This document shows positions 14,167-21,650 of a stretch of DNA of 21,686 nucleotides, piece by piece. Made by a program: the position numbers and the translations under genes. Numbering within the stretch: the first letter of the stretch is position 1; every line of letters begins with the position of its first letter. Under the pieces are notes generated by a model. It made no database searches and had not been told where the DNA came from. It saw only the letters and a list, made by a program, of their open reading frames with translations. Source of the stretch: an uncultured Lachnospiraceae bacterium (GTDB lineage: Bacteria > Bacillota_A > Clostridia > Lachnospirales > Lachnospiraceae); assembly GCA_910585655.1 (NCBI GenBank), contig CAJUFW010000002.1, positions 1-21,686 of the forward strand, in the 5' to 3' direction.

Positions 14167-14195
14167 TTGACAGCCGGATTTTGGCGATCTAGAAT
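14167..14195 (+). promoter_or_regulatory. Sigma-A promoter of the flavin reductase-rubredoxin gene
   Basis: TTGACA at 14167-14172 and TAGAAT at 14190-14195 with a 17-base spacer, in the 77-base gap after ribU. It shows that the next gene can be expressed independently of the riboswitch. Confidence 0.85.
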
Positions 14196-14224
14196 GGAAG
14201 AAAATTGCAAAAAGGAGGATTGCC

Positions 14225-14830
14225 ATGAATCCGGCTACGTTGTTTCAAATCAGTTATGGATTATATGTACTTTCCGCAAAGGAGGGAGAACGGGATAACG
14301 CCTGTATTATCAATACGGTAATGCAGGTGACAGACATTCCAAAGCGTCTGGTGATAGCGGTAAATAAAAGCAATCTGACGCATGATATGATTCAAAAGAG
14401 CGGTGCTTTTAATCTTTCGATTCTGGATCAGAGCGTGTCGTTCGGGGTGTTTGAGCAGTTTGGTTTCCAAAGCGGAAGGCAGACGGATAAATTTAAGGAT
14501 TTTGAGGACTGTAAAAGAAGCGAAAATGGTCTGTATTATCTGACAAAGGGAACCTGCGGCTATATCAGCGCGTCTGTGGTATCCGAGATGGATTTAGGGA
14601 CGCATACTTTGTTTTTGGCAGATATTTTAGAGGGAGAGCTTTTGTCAGAACAGCCGGCTGTGACGTATACCTATTATCAGGAGGCAATTAAGCCAAAGCC
14701 AAAGAAAGAAGAGAAAAAGGGATATCGCTGTGTGATCTGCGGTTATATTTATGAAGGCGAGGAGCTTCCGCCGGATTTTATCTGCCCTATCTGTAAGCAT
14801 GGTGTGGATGATTTTGAGAAAATTGAGTGA
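14225..14830 (+). CDS. hrb: Flavin reductase-like / rubredoxin fusion (high-molecular-weight rubredoxin)
   Basis: 201 residues with AAAGGAGG 6 bases before the ATG. Residues 1-150 match the FMN-binding split-barrel flavin reductase family. A basic linker (K-P-K-P-K-K-E-E-K-K) leads to a short rubredoxin domain with C169-x2-C172-G and C187-P-x-C190, the iron ligands. It has the same layout as the Moorella Hrb protein, which passes electrons from NAD(P)H to flavodiiron proteins or rubrerythrin for oxygen, nitric oxide or peroxide detoxification. As an FMN enzyme next to the riboflavin importer, the pairing makes functional sense although the promoters are separate. The precise partner is not encoded here. 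Confidence 0.88.
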   Translation: MNPATLFQISYGLYVLSAKEGERDNACIINTVMQVTDIPKRLVIAVNKSNLTHDMIQKSGAFNLSILDQSVSFGVFEQFGFQSGRQTDKFKDFEDCKRSENGLYYLTKGTCGYISASVVSEMDLGTHTLFLADILEGELLSEQPAVTYTYYQEAIKPKPKKEEKKGYRCVICGYIYEGEELPPDFICPICKHGVDDFEKIE

Positions 14831-14867
14831 TAAGAAAGACCAAAACGAAAAAGAGAAACGAAAAATG

Positions 14868-14889
14868 AAAAAAAGTTGTAACTTTTTTT
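14868..14889 (+). terminator. AT-rich hairpin after the rubredoxin gene
   Basis: AAAAAAAGT (14868-14876) pairs with ACTTTTTTT (14881-14889) around a 4-base loop, 37 bases after the stop. The T-rich arm can serve as U-tract. Confidence 0.55.
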
Positions 14890-14903
14890 AAAGAACTACG
14901 AAT

Positions 14904-14936
14904 AATAGGTGTGAGTAAGAATTCACACCTATTTTT
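14904..14936 (+). terminator. Intrinsic terminator after the rubredoxin gene
   Basis: AATAGGTGTGA (14904-14914) pairs with TCACACCTATT (14923-14933) with an 8-base loop, ending in a T run to 14936. Confidence 0.88.
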
Positions 14937-15035
14937 ATGCAGAAGTATCCGAGAAAAACAGGCTGAAAAAGATGATGAAACAGGCTGTTTTAAGAGATGC
15001 TTTTGACAAAAGGAAAAGAAAAGGAGAACGAAGAA

Positions 15036-15563
15036 ATGAAAAAATGGATTTGTGCTATGTTGGCGTTGCTGTGCGTGCTGTCATTAGGAGCATGCAGCAA
15101 GAAGGAGGAAAAGAAAGAGGTAAGTCTTTCAGAGATTCATCAGGCAGTAAAGGATGCGTATGGAGAGGCGTATTATATCGATATGGCATTAGACGCCGCG
15201 ACGCTGGATACGATGATGGGTTTGAAGGAAGATATGTATGAGGAAGTAATCGCGGAAGGACCGATGATCAGCGCCCAGGTAGATATGTTTATCGCTGTAA
15301 AGGCTGCTGAAGGAAAGGCAGACGACGTAGAGAAAGTATTAAATGATTACCGGGATTATCAGATCAACGATGCGTTCCAGTATCCGGCAAATATGGTAAA
15401 GGTTCAGGCGAGCGAGGTAGTACGTCACGGAGATTATGTCTTTTTTGTCCTGTTAGGAGAGATTCCGTTCGAGGCGGAAGAACAGGGTGACGACGCGATT
15501 TTAGAGGCGGCAAAAAAAGGCGTTAAAATCGGTGTTGATACCATCAATGGATTTTTCGAGTAA
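15036..15563 (+). CDS. DUF4358 lipoprotein
   Basis: 175 residues from ATG 15036 with AAAAGGAG upstream; a further upstream in-frame ATG (14997) lacks a ribosome site and would spoil the signal peptide. Residues 1-20 are a lipoprotein signal (M-K-K-W-I-C, hydrophobic core, lipobox L-G-A-C with Cys20). The rest matches DUF4358 as found in Lachnospiraceae: the E-I-H-Q-A-V-K-D-A-Y-G segment, M-I-S-A-Q-V-D-M-F-I-A-V-K-A and V-V-R-H-G-D-Y-V-F-F-V-L-L-G. The function of the family is unknown. It is exported and membrane-anchored, apparently transcribed alone; I could not find a convincing promoter. Confidence 0.88.
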   Translation: MKKWICAMLALLCVLSLGACSKKEEKKEVSLSEIHQAVKDAYGEAYYIDMALDAATLDTMMGLKEDMYEEVIAEGPMISAQVDMFIAVKAAEGKADDVEKVLNDYRDYQINDAFQYPANMVKVQASEVVRHGDYVFFVLLGEIPFEAEEQGDDAILEAAKKGVKIGVDTINGFFE

Positions 15564-15578
15564 TCTATAAAATTTCGG

Positions 15579-15607
15579 TTCACACCTACCAGATTTTGTG
15601 ATATACT
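15579..15607 (+). promoter_or_regulatory. Promoter of the sigma factor operon
   Basis: TTCACA at 15579-15584 and TATACT at 15602-15607, 17-base spacer, shortly after the lipoprotein gene. It leaves a leader of about 140 bases before the sigma factor start. Confidence 0.7.
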
Positions 15608-15749
15608 GTCCCCGACAGGTCGTTTGCCAAAGGATTCACAGGAAAAGACGGCTGTTTTTGAGGAAACAGGAGGCTGTGGGAGCGAGTTGCTTCAGGGAAG
15701 GTTTAGAGCAGCTTTCAGGGAGGATAGAGCAAAAGACGGAGAGAGCAAG

Positions 15750-16289
15750 ATGAACCAGGATGACAAGGATTATACCGCTTTTTTAGAGGGAAACCAGAAG
15801 GGATTTGAGGAGCTGGTAATGCGGTATAAAGATTCGCTGATTTATTTTATTCAGCGTTTTGGACCGGGCTTTTCCGATGCAGAGGATTTGGCGCAGGATG
15901 TTTTTGTGGAAATCCTGCTGCACCGGGAGCGTTACCGGATAGGACAGGGCTTTAAAACGTATTTGTATACCATTGCCCACCATAAGGCGGTGGACTGGGT
16001 GCGGAAGCATCGACGGGAAGTTTTGATAGAGGAATACCCGGAGGAAGCAGACAGTATTACGGTAGAACAACAGGTGTTGGCAAAGGAACAAAAAGAGCGA
16101 CTGGGAAAGGCGATCCGTCGGCTAAAGCCAGAGGAGCAGAGGCTGATTTTTTTAGCAGAGCTAGAGGGGTTAAGTTACCGGGAGATCGCACAGGTGATGA
16201 AGCTGACGATGCCGCAGGTCAAGATTAAGCTCTATCGGGTACGTCGTAAGTTAAAGGAAATCCTGATTAGAGAGGGATTAACCATATGA
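15750..16289 (+). CDS. ECF-type (sigma-70 family) RNA polymerase sigma factor
   Basis: 179 residues from ATG 15750 (GGAGAGAG upstream); the frame is open for 42 more codons but these do not resemble the family. Region 2 (about 18-88) contains F-S-D-A-E-D-L-A-Q-D-V-F-V-E and K-T-Y-L-Y-T-I-A-H-H-K-A-V-D-W-V-R, the core-binding and -10 recognition helices. Region 4 (about 125-172) has the HTH G-L-S-Y-R-E-I-A-Q-V-M. No region 3 lies between them, so it is group 4. The stop overlaps the next start by four bases (ATGA), typical of a sigma factor and its anti-sigma partner. Confidence 0.92.
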   Translation: MNQDDKDYTAFLEGNQKGFEELVMRYKDSLIYFIQRFGPGFSDAEDLAQDVFVEILLHRERYRIGQGFKTYLYTIAHHKAVDWVRKHRREVLIEEYPEEADSITVEQQVLAKEQKERLGKAIRRLKPEEQRLIFLAELEGLSYREIAQVMKLTMPQVKIKLYRVRRKLKEILIREGLTI

Positions 16290-16987
16290 AAAGTAAGGAA
16301 GAATTTATCGCGGGAATTTACCAGAAGGCAGACGGGGCGAGGAGGACGGAAGTAGGACTAAAAGATCGAAGAAAATGGTCTGCCTTTTGTAACAATAAAA
16401 GTTCAGTTGTTTTTGCGCTGGCAGGGATAGCGTTGGTTTGTGGTCTGCTTTTTTTCGGAAAAACAAAGATACAGCCGGAGAGCGAGACGGACAGCCAGAA
16501 ACTGGATTTGGCGCAGGAAGCCAATTTGGAGCAGGGAGTGGATATATCGGAGGAGGAGAATCCGGGAATCGCCCTGGCGCAGAACGAACCGCAGGGCTTA
16601 GCGAGTGATTTGACGATAGACCCGGATCCGACCGACAATGCCGCTACGGAGGAATTTTCTGGTCCAAAGGTAAGAGCTACTGCGTATGAAGAGGCGAGTA
16701 TCCGGGCAAAGCTGCTCCGGACAGAACTGGCAGAGAATGGAACCATCCTTTATTATGAGGCGTTGGCGGTTACACAGATCATGCAGATAGAAGAGGAATC
16801 AGAAAAAGAAGAACGGACGGCGCTGCCGGAAGTAGGAACAGAGTTTTCCCTGCTATTGACAGAGGAAGAGGTAGCGGAATTCTATCCGTCAGGAATAATA
16901 CCAGGCAGCATACAGATACTGTTGGTCTGCAGGGAAGAAAAAGGGCTTTCTCTTTCTTGGATAGAAGAGGAGGAGCCAGAGGAATGA
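16286..16987 (+). CDS. Single-pass membrane protein, probable anti-sigma partner
   Basis: 233 residues. The N-terminal about 38 residues are charged and would be cytosolic; a membrane helix covers about 40-58 (V-V-F-A-L-A-G-I-A-L-V-C-G-L-L-F-F); the remaining acidic 170 residues would be outside. Topology and the 4-base overlap with the ECF sigma gene are those of a membrane anti-sigma factor, with an external sensor part and an internal sigma-binding tail. I do not see a zinc-type HxxxCxxC motif or a recognised anti-sigma domain, so the role rests on context. The external part is low-complexity and acidic until about residue 110, then better ordered. Confidence 0.7.
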   Translation: MKSKEEFIAGIYQKADGARRTEVGLKDRRKWSAFCNNKSSVVFALAGIALVCGLLFFGKTKIQPESETDSQKLDLAQEANLEQGVDISEEENPGIALAQNEPQGLASDLTIDPDPTDNAATEEFSGPKVRATAYEEASIRAKLLRTELAENGTILYYEALAVTQIMQIEEESEKEERTALPEVGTEFSLLLTEEEVAEFYPSGIIPGSIQILLVCREEKGLSLSWIEEEEPEE

Positions 16988-17030
16988 AAGAACCGGCAGA
17001 GAGGGCTGGTGACAGGAGGTTTAAGAGGCT

Positions 17031-18488
17031 ATGGTTTTTAGTAGTCTGTTATTTTTATTTCGGTTTTTCCCGATCGTATTGGTGTTATATTTTTTGGTGC
17101 CGCGGAAGTTAAAAAATGCGGTGCTGTTTTTTTCAAGCCTGGTATTTTACGCTTGGGGAGAACCGGTTTATGTAGTATTGATGTTGTTTTCTACAGTGGT
17201 AGATTATACCCATGGTATGTTGGTGGATAAGCTGATGAAGCAGGGAAAGGAGAGGAAAGCCCGTTGGGTAGTAGCCTCCTCTATGACGATCAATTTGCTG
17301 CTACTGGGATTTTTCAAATACGCGGATTTTTTGATTGGAAGCATTAACGGGGTATTGGGAACAGGGATTCCGCTGCTAAAATTAGCGCTGCCGATTGGGA
17401 TTTCGTTTTATACTTTCCAAACGATGTCTTATACGGTAGATATTTACCGGGGTGAGGCAAAGGTACAGCGAAATATCATTTCCTTTGGCGCGTATGTAGC
17501 GTTATTTCCACAGTTGATTGCCGGGCCGATTGTCCGTTATCAGACGATAGCGGAGGAGCTGCAGGAGCGTAAAGAAACCAGCAGTGATTTTTCAGAAGGA
17601 ATCAATCGTTTTTTATTGGGCTTGGGGAAAAAGGTGCTGTTGGCAAACAACATCGGGATGCTTTGGGACAGTATTTCGGCGATGGGCGGACAGGAATTGT
17701 CTGTAGCAACGGCGTGGCTGGGGATTTTGGCTTATTCGTTCCAGATCTATTTTGATTTTTCTGGCTATTCGGATATGGCGATTGGTCTTGGACGGATGTT
17801 TGGTTTTCATTTCCCCGAAAATTTCAATTACCCTTATATTTCTAAAAGCATTACGGAATTTTGGCGCAGATGGCATATTTCTCTCGGAACCTGGTTCCGG
17901 GAATATGTCTATATCCCTTTGGGAGGAAACCGGAAAGGACGGCTCTGCCAGATTCGTAATTTGGCGATTGTCTGGCTGCTGACGGGTATCTGGCACGGGG
18001 CAAGCTGGAACTTTGTCGTCTGGGGTATCTATTATGGTATTTTTTTGATTGTAGAAAAGGTGTTTTTATTAAAGCGTCTGGAACGTCTGCCGCGTTGGCT
18101 GCAGCATGTATACACGCTGCTTGTGGTAGCGATAGGCTGGGTGATTTTCGCCTTTGATTCGATGGGAGTAGGCTTTGTGTACCTGAAAAATATGTTTGGA
18201 TTTGGTGGAATTGCCTGGATAAATCGGGAATTTATTTATCTGTTTTATACCAACGCCCTTTGGCTGGTGTTGCTGGTGCTTGGGAGTACGGAGCTGCCGA
18301 AGAAGCTGGTAAAAAAGCTGGAAGCAAAGTTACATCAAACGCCAGAAAGAGCGGCAGGAAAAGCGGTCTGGTATCAGGATGGGCTGCTTACGCTGGGACA
18401 GAATATCGTTTATATTATCATATTTTTTGTATCCGTAGCCTATCTGGTAGACGCCACGTACAATCCGTTTTTGTATTTCCGCTTTTAA
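17031..18488 (+). CDS. MBOAT-family O-acyltransferase (AlgI/PatA/DltB type)
   Basis: 485 residues, about ten to twelve membrane helices. MBOAT signatures: F-R-F-F-P-I-V near the start, F-W-R-R-W-H-I-S-L-G-T-W-F-R-E-Y-V-Y-I-P-L-G-G, and the catalytic histidine in L-T-G-I-W-H-G-A-S-W-N-F. Such proteins move acetyl or other acyl groups across the membrane onto a polysaccharide, teichoic acid or peptidoglycan. AGGAGG lies about 11 bases before the ATG, 43 bases after the anti-sigma stop. The DHHW-type partner follows after 46 bases, as in AlgI-AlgJ pairs. The acceptor polymer cannot be told from the sequence. Confidence 0.94.
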   Translation: MVFSSLLFLFRFFPIVLVLYFLVPRKLKNAVLFFSSLVFYAWGEPVYVVLMLFSTVVDYTHGMLVDKLMKQGKERKARWVVASSMTINLLLLGFFKYADFLIGSINGVLGTGIPLLKLALPIGISFYTFQTMSYTVDIYRGEAKVQRNIISFGAYVALFPQLIAGPIVRYQTIAEELQERKETSSDFSEGINRFLLGLGKKVLLANNIGMLWDSISAMGGQELSVATAWLGILAYSFQIYFDFSGYSDMAIGLGRMFGFHFPENFNYPYISKSITEFWRRWHISLGTWFREYVYIPLGGNRKGRLCQIRNLAIVWLLTGIWHGASWNFVVWGIYYGIFLIVEKVFLLKRLERLPRWLQHVYTLLVVAIGWVIFAFDSMGVGFVYLKNMFGFGGIAWINREFIYLFYTNALWLVLLVLGSTELPKKLVKKLEAKLHQTPERAAGKAVWYQDGLLTLGQNIVYIIIFFVSVAYLVDATYNPFLYFRF

Positions 18489-18534
18489 CGGATGGAAGAC
18501 AGGTTTGAGAGAAAAAGAGAAAGCAGGAGAGATC

Positions 18535-19677
18535 ATGAGGGAAAAAAGCAGGATTATCCTTTTTCTGATTTTAATATTTGGGCTGACGATAGGAAGCCTT
18601 TTGGTAAAGCCAAAGGCTTTTTCGGAAGAAGAGAACCGTTATCTGGCAGAGAAGCCGGAATTTTCCTGGAAAGCGCTGTTTGAAGGCAGCTATACCAGTG
18701 ATTACGAGAGCTTTATTACCGACCAATTTATCGGGCGGAACCAGTGGATTGGCTGGAAGACAGATGTGGAACGGTTGATGCTGCGTCAGGATATCAACGG
18801 TGTCTATTTCTGTCAGGACAATTATTTAATGGAAAAGCATGGAACAAAGACGTTTGAAAGTGAACTGGCAGAGCGGAACCTGACGTATCTGGCAGGCTTT
18901 GTAGAGAAGCATCTGGCGGATTTTACATCGGATCATATGCAGGTATTGCTTGTTCCGACCGCTTCACAGATATTAAAGGAAAAGCTCCCGGCGTTTGCAG
19001 CGCCGTACGATCAAAGCCGCTATGTGGCAAAGCTGAACGAGCAACTGCCGGACGGGGTATTGCTAGATGCCGAAGAGGTACTAAGAGAGCATAAAGAGGA
19101 CTATATTTATTACCGGACGGATCACCACTGGACTGCGCTGGGGGCATTTTATGCGTATCAGGAATGGTGTGAAAGAACCGGGTTAGAAGCGTTTGGCGCA
19201 GAGGACTTTGAGATAGAGGAAGCGGCGACGGACTTTGCCGGAACATTGGATTCCAAGGTAAATACGACGGTAAAAAAGGACAGTATTTATCTGTATCATT
19301 GGAAACAGGAAAAAGAAAAACGGGAGTATACGCTGACCTATGATCAGAGCGAGGATGTGCGGGATACACTTTATGACCGTACGGCGTTAGAGGGAAAGGA
19401 TAAATATTCCGTGTATCTGGGCGGTAATTATGGCGAGGTAGACATCCGAACCAATGTGTCGAATGGAAAGACGCTGCTGGTGATAAAGGATTCGTTTGCC
19501 CATTCCTTTGTGCCGCTGGCAGTCAACCATTACGAGCGAGTACTGATGGTAGATTTACGTTATTTTCATGTGGCGTTAAGCGAATATATCAAAGAGAATC
19601 GTGTTACCGATATTTTGGTATTATATAACTTGGCAAACCTGGCTACGGATCGGAATCTGGGGAAGCTGATACGATAA
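18535..19677 (+). CDS. DHHW family protein (AlgJ/AlgX-like acetylation partner)
   Basis: 380 residues from ATG 18535, with AGGAGA close upstream; a TTG 10 codons earlier lacks a suitable site. An N-terminal signal anchor (about 6-22) is followed by F-S-E-E-E-N-R-Y-L-A-E-K-P, typical of DHHW proteins. The name-giving motif is present in Y-R-T-D-H-H-W-T-A-L-G, and the serine block in L-V-I-K-D-S-F-A-H-S-F-V-P. These are the SGNH-like catalytic elements of AlgJ/AlgX. It would act outside the membrane, taking acyl groups delivered by the MBOAT protein and placing them on a glycan. It is the last gene of the sigma factor operon; a terminator follows within 60 bases. Confidence 0.92.
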   Translation: MREKSRIILFLILIFGLTIGSLLVKPKAFSEEENRYLAEKPEFSWKALFEGSYTSDYESFITDQFIGRNQWIGWKTDVERLMLRQDINGVYFCQDNYLMEKHGTKTFESELAERNLTYLAGFVEKHLADFTSDHMQVLLVPTASQILKEKLPAFAAPYDQSRYVAKLNEQLPDGVLLDAEEVLREHKEDYIYYRTDHHWTALGAFYAYQEWCERTGLEAFGAEDFEIEEAATDFAGTLDSKVNTTVKKDSIYLYHWKQEKEKREYTLTYDQSEDVRDTLYDRTALEGKDKYSVYLGGNYGEVDIRTNVSNGKTLLVIKDSFAHSFVPLAVNHYERVLMVDLRYFHVALSEYIKENRVTDILVLYNLANLATDRNLGKLIR

Positions 19678-19694
19678 AAAAATAAAATAAAAAG

Positions 19695-19738
19695 ACAAAG
19701 CAGGAAAAAAATGCTTGACATAGTTGCTGCTTTGTTTT
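19695..19738 (+). terminator. Terminator of the acetylation operon, overlapping the next promoter
   Basis: ACAAAGCAG (19695-19703) pairs with CTGCTTTGT (19727-19735), 23-base loop, then TTTT to 19738. The loop holds the -35 box of the next promoter and the 3' arm lies in its spacer. Confidence 0.65.
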
Positions 19739-19743
19739 ATAAT
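19715..19743 (+). promoter_or_regulatory. Consensus sigma-A promoter of the metal efflux operon
   Basis: TTGACA at 19715-19720 and TATAAT at 19738-19743 with a 17-base spacer, a full match in both boxes. Such strength suggests that expression is held down by the repressor at the adjacent operator. Confidence 0.95.
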
Positions 19744-19746
19744 CAA

Positions 19747-19768
19747 CATATGAATAGATATTCATATG
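19747..19768. promoter_or_regulatory. ArsR/SmtB-family operator
   Basis: CATATGAATA (19747-19756) and TATTCATATG (19759-19768) are perfect 10-bp arms separated by GA, the 12-2-12-like form of metal-sensor operators. A second overlapping dyad, TATTCATATGAATA, covers 19759-19772, with another ATATGAATA half at 19774-19782. The site begins 4 bases after the -10, so bound repressor would block initiation. Confidence 0.88.
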
Positions 19769-19826
19769 AATAAATATGAATATATAAAACCGGCTGCCCC
19801 ATAGGGAACCAGAAAGGAGGAACTTC

Positions 19827-20186
19827 ATGGCGATAGGTGATGTGGAATGCTGCGATCTGTATGATGTACATGAGGAGGTAGTACAGGCAGTGAGGGAGCG
19901 GATGCCGGAAGAGGATAAGCTTTACGATCTGGCAGAGCTGTACAAGGTATTTGGAGATTCGACCAGAATCCGGATTTTATTCCTGCTACTGGAATCGGAG
20001 ATGTGCGTCTGTGATATTGCACAGTTGTTGAATATGAACCAATCCGCGATTTCCCATCAGCTTAGAATATTAAAGCAATCTCGTCTGGTAAAAAACAGAA
20101 GAGAGGGAAAATCAGTGTTTTATTCGTTGGCAGACGATCATGTGCTGACGATTTTAAGCCAGGGAATGGAGCATATCGAAGAATAA
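19827..20186 (+). CDS. cadC: CadC-like ArsR/SmtB-family metal-sensing repressor
   Basis: 119 residues, AAAGGAGG upstream. Winged HTH of the ArsR family (about 36-100) with L-Y-K-V-F-G-D-S-T-R-I-R-I-L and recognition helix N-Q-S-A-I-S-H-Q-L-R-I-L. Two known metal sites are visible. The alpha-3N thiolate site has C60-V-C62 plus N-terminal C8/C9, as in CadC for Cd(II) and Pb(II). The alpha-5 site is D103-x-H105 and H116-x2-E119, as in SmtB/CzrA for Zn(II). Metal binding should release the operator at 19747-19782 and induce the downstream HMA and ATPase genes. Which metal matters physiologically cannot be read from sequence. Confidence 0.92.
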   Translation: MAIGDVECCDLYDVHEEVVQAVRERMPEEDKLYDLAELYKVFGDSTRIRILFLLLESEMCVCDIAQLLNMNQSAISHQLRILKQSRLVKNRREGKSVFYSLADDHVLTILSQGMEHIEE

Positions 20187-20212
20187 AAGAAACCGTGACA
20201 ACTTATAAAAAG

Positions 20213-20262
20213 AAAGGAGGAAGGCGCTTATTCTGCCAGAGGGCAGTGAGACGTTGGCGCCT
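20213..20262 (+). promoter_or_regulatory. Ribosome site followed by hairpin ahead of the HMA gene
   Basis: AAAGGAGG (20213-20220) lies 53 bases before the HMA ATG (20274), far too distant for direct use. A hairpin directly follows: AGGCGC (20222-20227) with GCGCCT (20257-20262), containing CTGCC (20233-20237) with GGCAG (20242-20246). Folded, it brings the site to about 12 bases from the ATG. Alternatively the site serves a short frame ending in TGA (20275-20277) that overlaps the ATG. Confidence 0.6.
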
Positions 20263-20273
20263 ATAGTCGTATT

Positions 20274-20492
20274 ATGAAGAAAAAATTTAAACTGGTGGAT
20301 TTGGATTGCGCGAACTGCGCGGCAAAAATGGAGGATGCGATCAAGAAAATCGATGGGGTAAGCGACGCTTCTGTAAGCTTTATGTCGCAGAAAATGACGA
20401 TTGAAGCAGACGATTCCCGTTTTGATGCAATCATGCAGGAAGTCGTTAAGGTATGCAAAAAAGTAGAGCCGGATTGTGTGATTCAGCTTTAG
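20274..20492 (+). CDS. Stand-alone heavy-metal-associated (HMA) domain protein
   Basis: 72 residues, one ferredoxin-like HMA domain with the metal ligands C12-A-N-C15 in D-L-D-C-A-N-C-A. A preceding Asp and this D-C-x-x-C form are typical of the Zn/Cd/Pb type rather than copper chaperones with M-x-C-x-x-C. In many CadA/ZntA pumps this domain is fused to the N-terminus of the ATPase; here it is a separate gene 37 bases ahead of an ATPase that lacks one. It may load metal onto the pump or sense metal. There is an in-frame stop at 20247 and no good alternative start, so ATG 20274 is kept although its ribosome site is odd. Confidence 0.9.
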   Translation: MKKKFKLVDLDCANCAAKMEDAIKKIDGVSDASVSFMSQKMTIEADDSRFDAIMQEVVKVCKKVEPDCVIQL

Positions 20493-20529
20493 CAAAGATA
20501 GATGGATAGCGGCGAGGGGGTATCAGGCA

Positions 20530-21650
20530 GTGAATAAAAAGCAGAAAAAAATGTTGTATCGAATTCTGGCGGCATTTGCCCTGTTTCTTGCCCTGGAAGT
20601 AGGAGAGAAGATCGGATGGGCGGATTGGATGGAGGAATTTCCCCGGGGCTTGTTGGTCTTTTTGGTGCCTTATGTATTAGTAGGCTGGGATATTGTATAC
20701 CGGGCGGCTCGAAATATCAGTCATGGACAGGTATTTGACGAAAACTTTCTGATGACATTGGCTACGATAGGGGCTTTTGCTGTAGGAGAATATGCGGAAG
20801 CAGTCGCAGTTATGCTCTTTTATCAGGTAGGTGAGCTGTTTCAAAGCTATGCAGTAAACCGTTCCAGGCAGTCGATTTCCGATCTGATGGATATTTGCCC
20901 GGAATATGTCAATATAGAAGAGGACGGGGAATTAAAGCAAGTCGATCCGGACGAAGTATCCGTAGGTGATTTGATTGTGATTAAAGCCGGAGAGCGTATT
21001 CCGTTAGATGGTATCGTGGTTTCCGGAGAGTCTATGGTAGATACCTCTGCCCTGACCGGGGAATCGGTTCCAAGGCGGGTAGCTCCTGGAAGCGAGGTTA
21101 TCAGTGGCTGCGTCAACGGAGGCGGGCTGCTGCAGGTACAGACGACAAAGGAATTTGAAGATTCGACAGTGGCAAAGATTTTGGAACTGGTAGAAAACGC
21201 CAGCAGCAAAAAGGCAAAAGTAGAAAATTTTATTACTCGTTTTGCCAGATATTATACACCAGTAGTAGTAATCGGAGCGGTACTGTTAGCCCTGCTGCCT
21301 CCTTTGATAGTAGGAGGCGGTTTTGGAGAATGGATTCAGAGAGCTTGTACCTTTTTAGTAATCTCTTGCCCATGCGCCCTAGTGATTTCCGTACCACTTA
21401 GTTTTTTTGGCGGAGTAGGGGCGGCGTCCCGGATTGGCGTACTGGTAAAGGGAAGCAATTACTTGGAAGCTCTTTCCGAGCTGGATACGATAGTGTTTGA
21501 TAAGACCGGGACGTTGACAAAGGGAGAGTTTAAAGTCTCGGCAAAGCTGCCTGCGGAGAAGATCCGTGAAGAGGAGCTTTTGGAGTATGCTGCTTATGCG
21601 GAGAGCTATTCCAATCATCCGATTGCGGTTTCTATCCGGGATGCCTATAC
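20530..21650 (+). CDS. cadA: P1B-type heavy-metal efflux ATPase (CadA/ZntA-like), 3' truncated at contig end
   Basis: GTG start at 20530 with a GAGGGGG site about 10 bases upstream. About 373 genomic residues are present. Membrane helices lie at about 8-27 and 40-58, another pair at about 70-105, then the actuator domain with TGES (176-179), a further pair around 243-300 containing the metal-binding C280-P-C282, the phosphorylation motif DKTGT (324-328) and the start of the nucleotide-binding domain with SNHP (361-364). CPC and this context fit Zn/Cd/Pb export. No N-terminal HMA domain is fused. The apparent end D-R-K-S-V-V plus TAG is encoded by sequencing adapter from 21651; roughly 250 residues, including the hinge and last helices, are missing from the window. 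Confidence 0.93.

Noticed and set aside
15002..15007. TTGACA ahead of the DUF4358 lipoprotein gene
   Set aside because: No -10 at suitable distance; the expected place overlaps the ribosome site and start codon.
1..21650. CRISPR array, tRNA or rRNA genes, insertion sequences
   Set aside because: No regularly spaced repeats, no cloverleaf or rRNA motifs and no DDE transposase were found on either strand.
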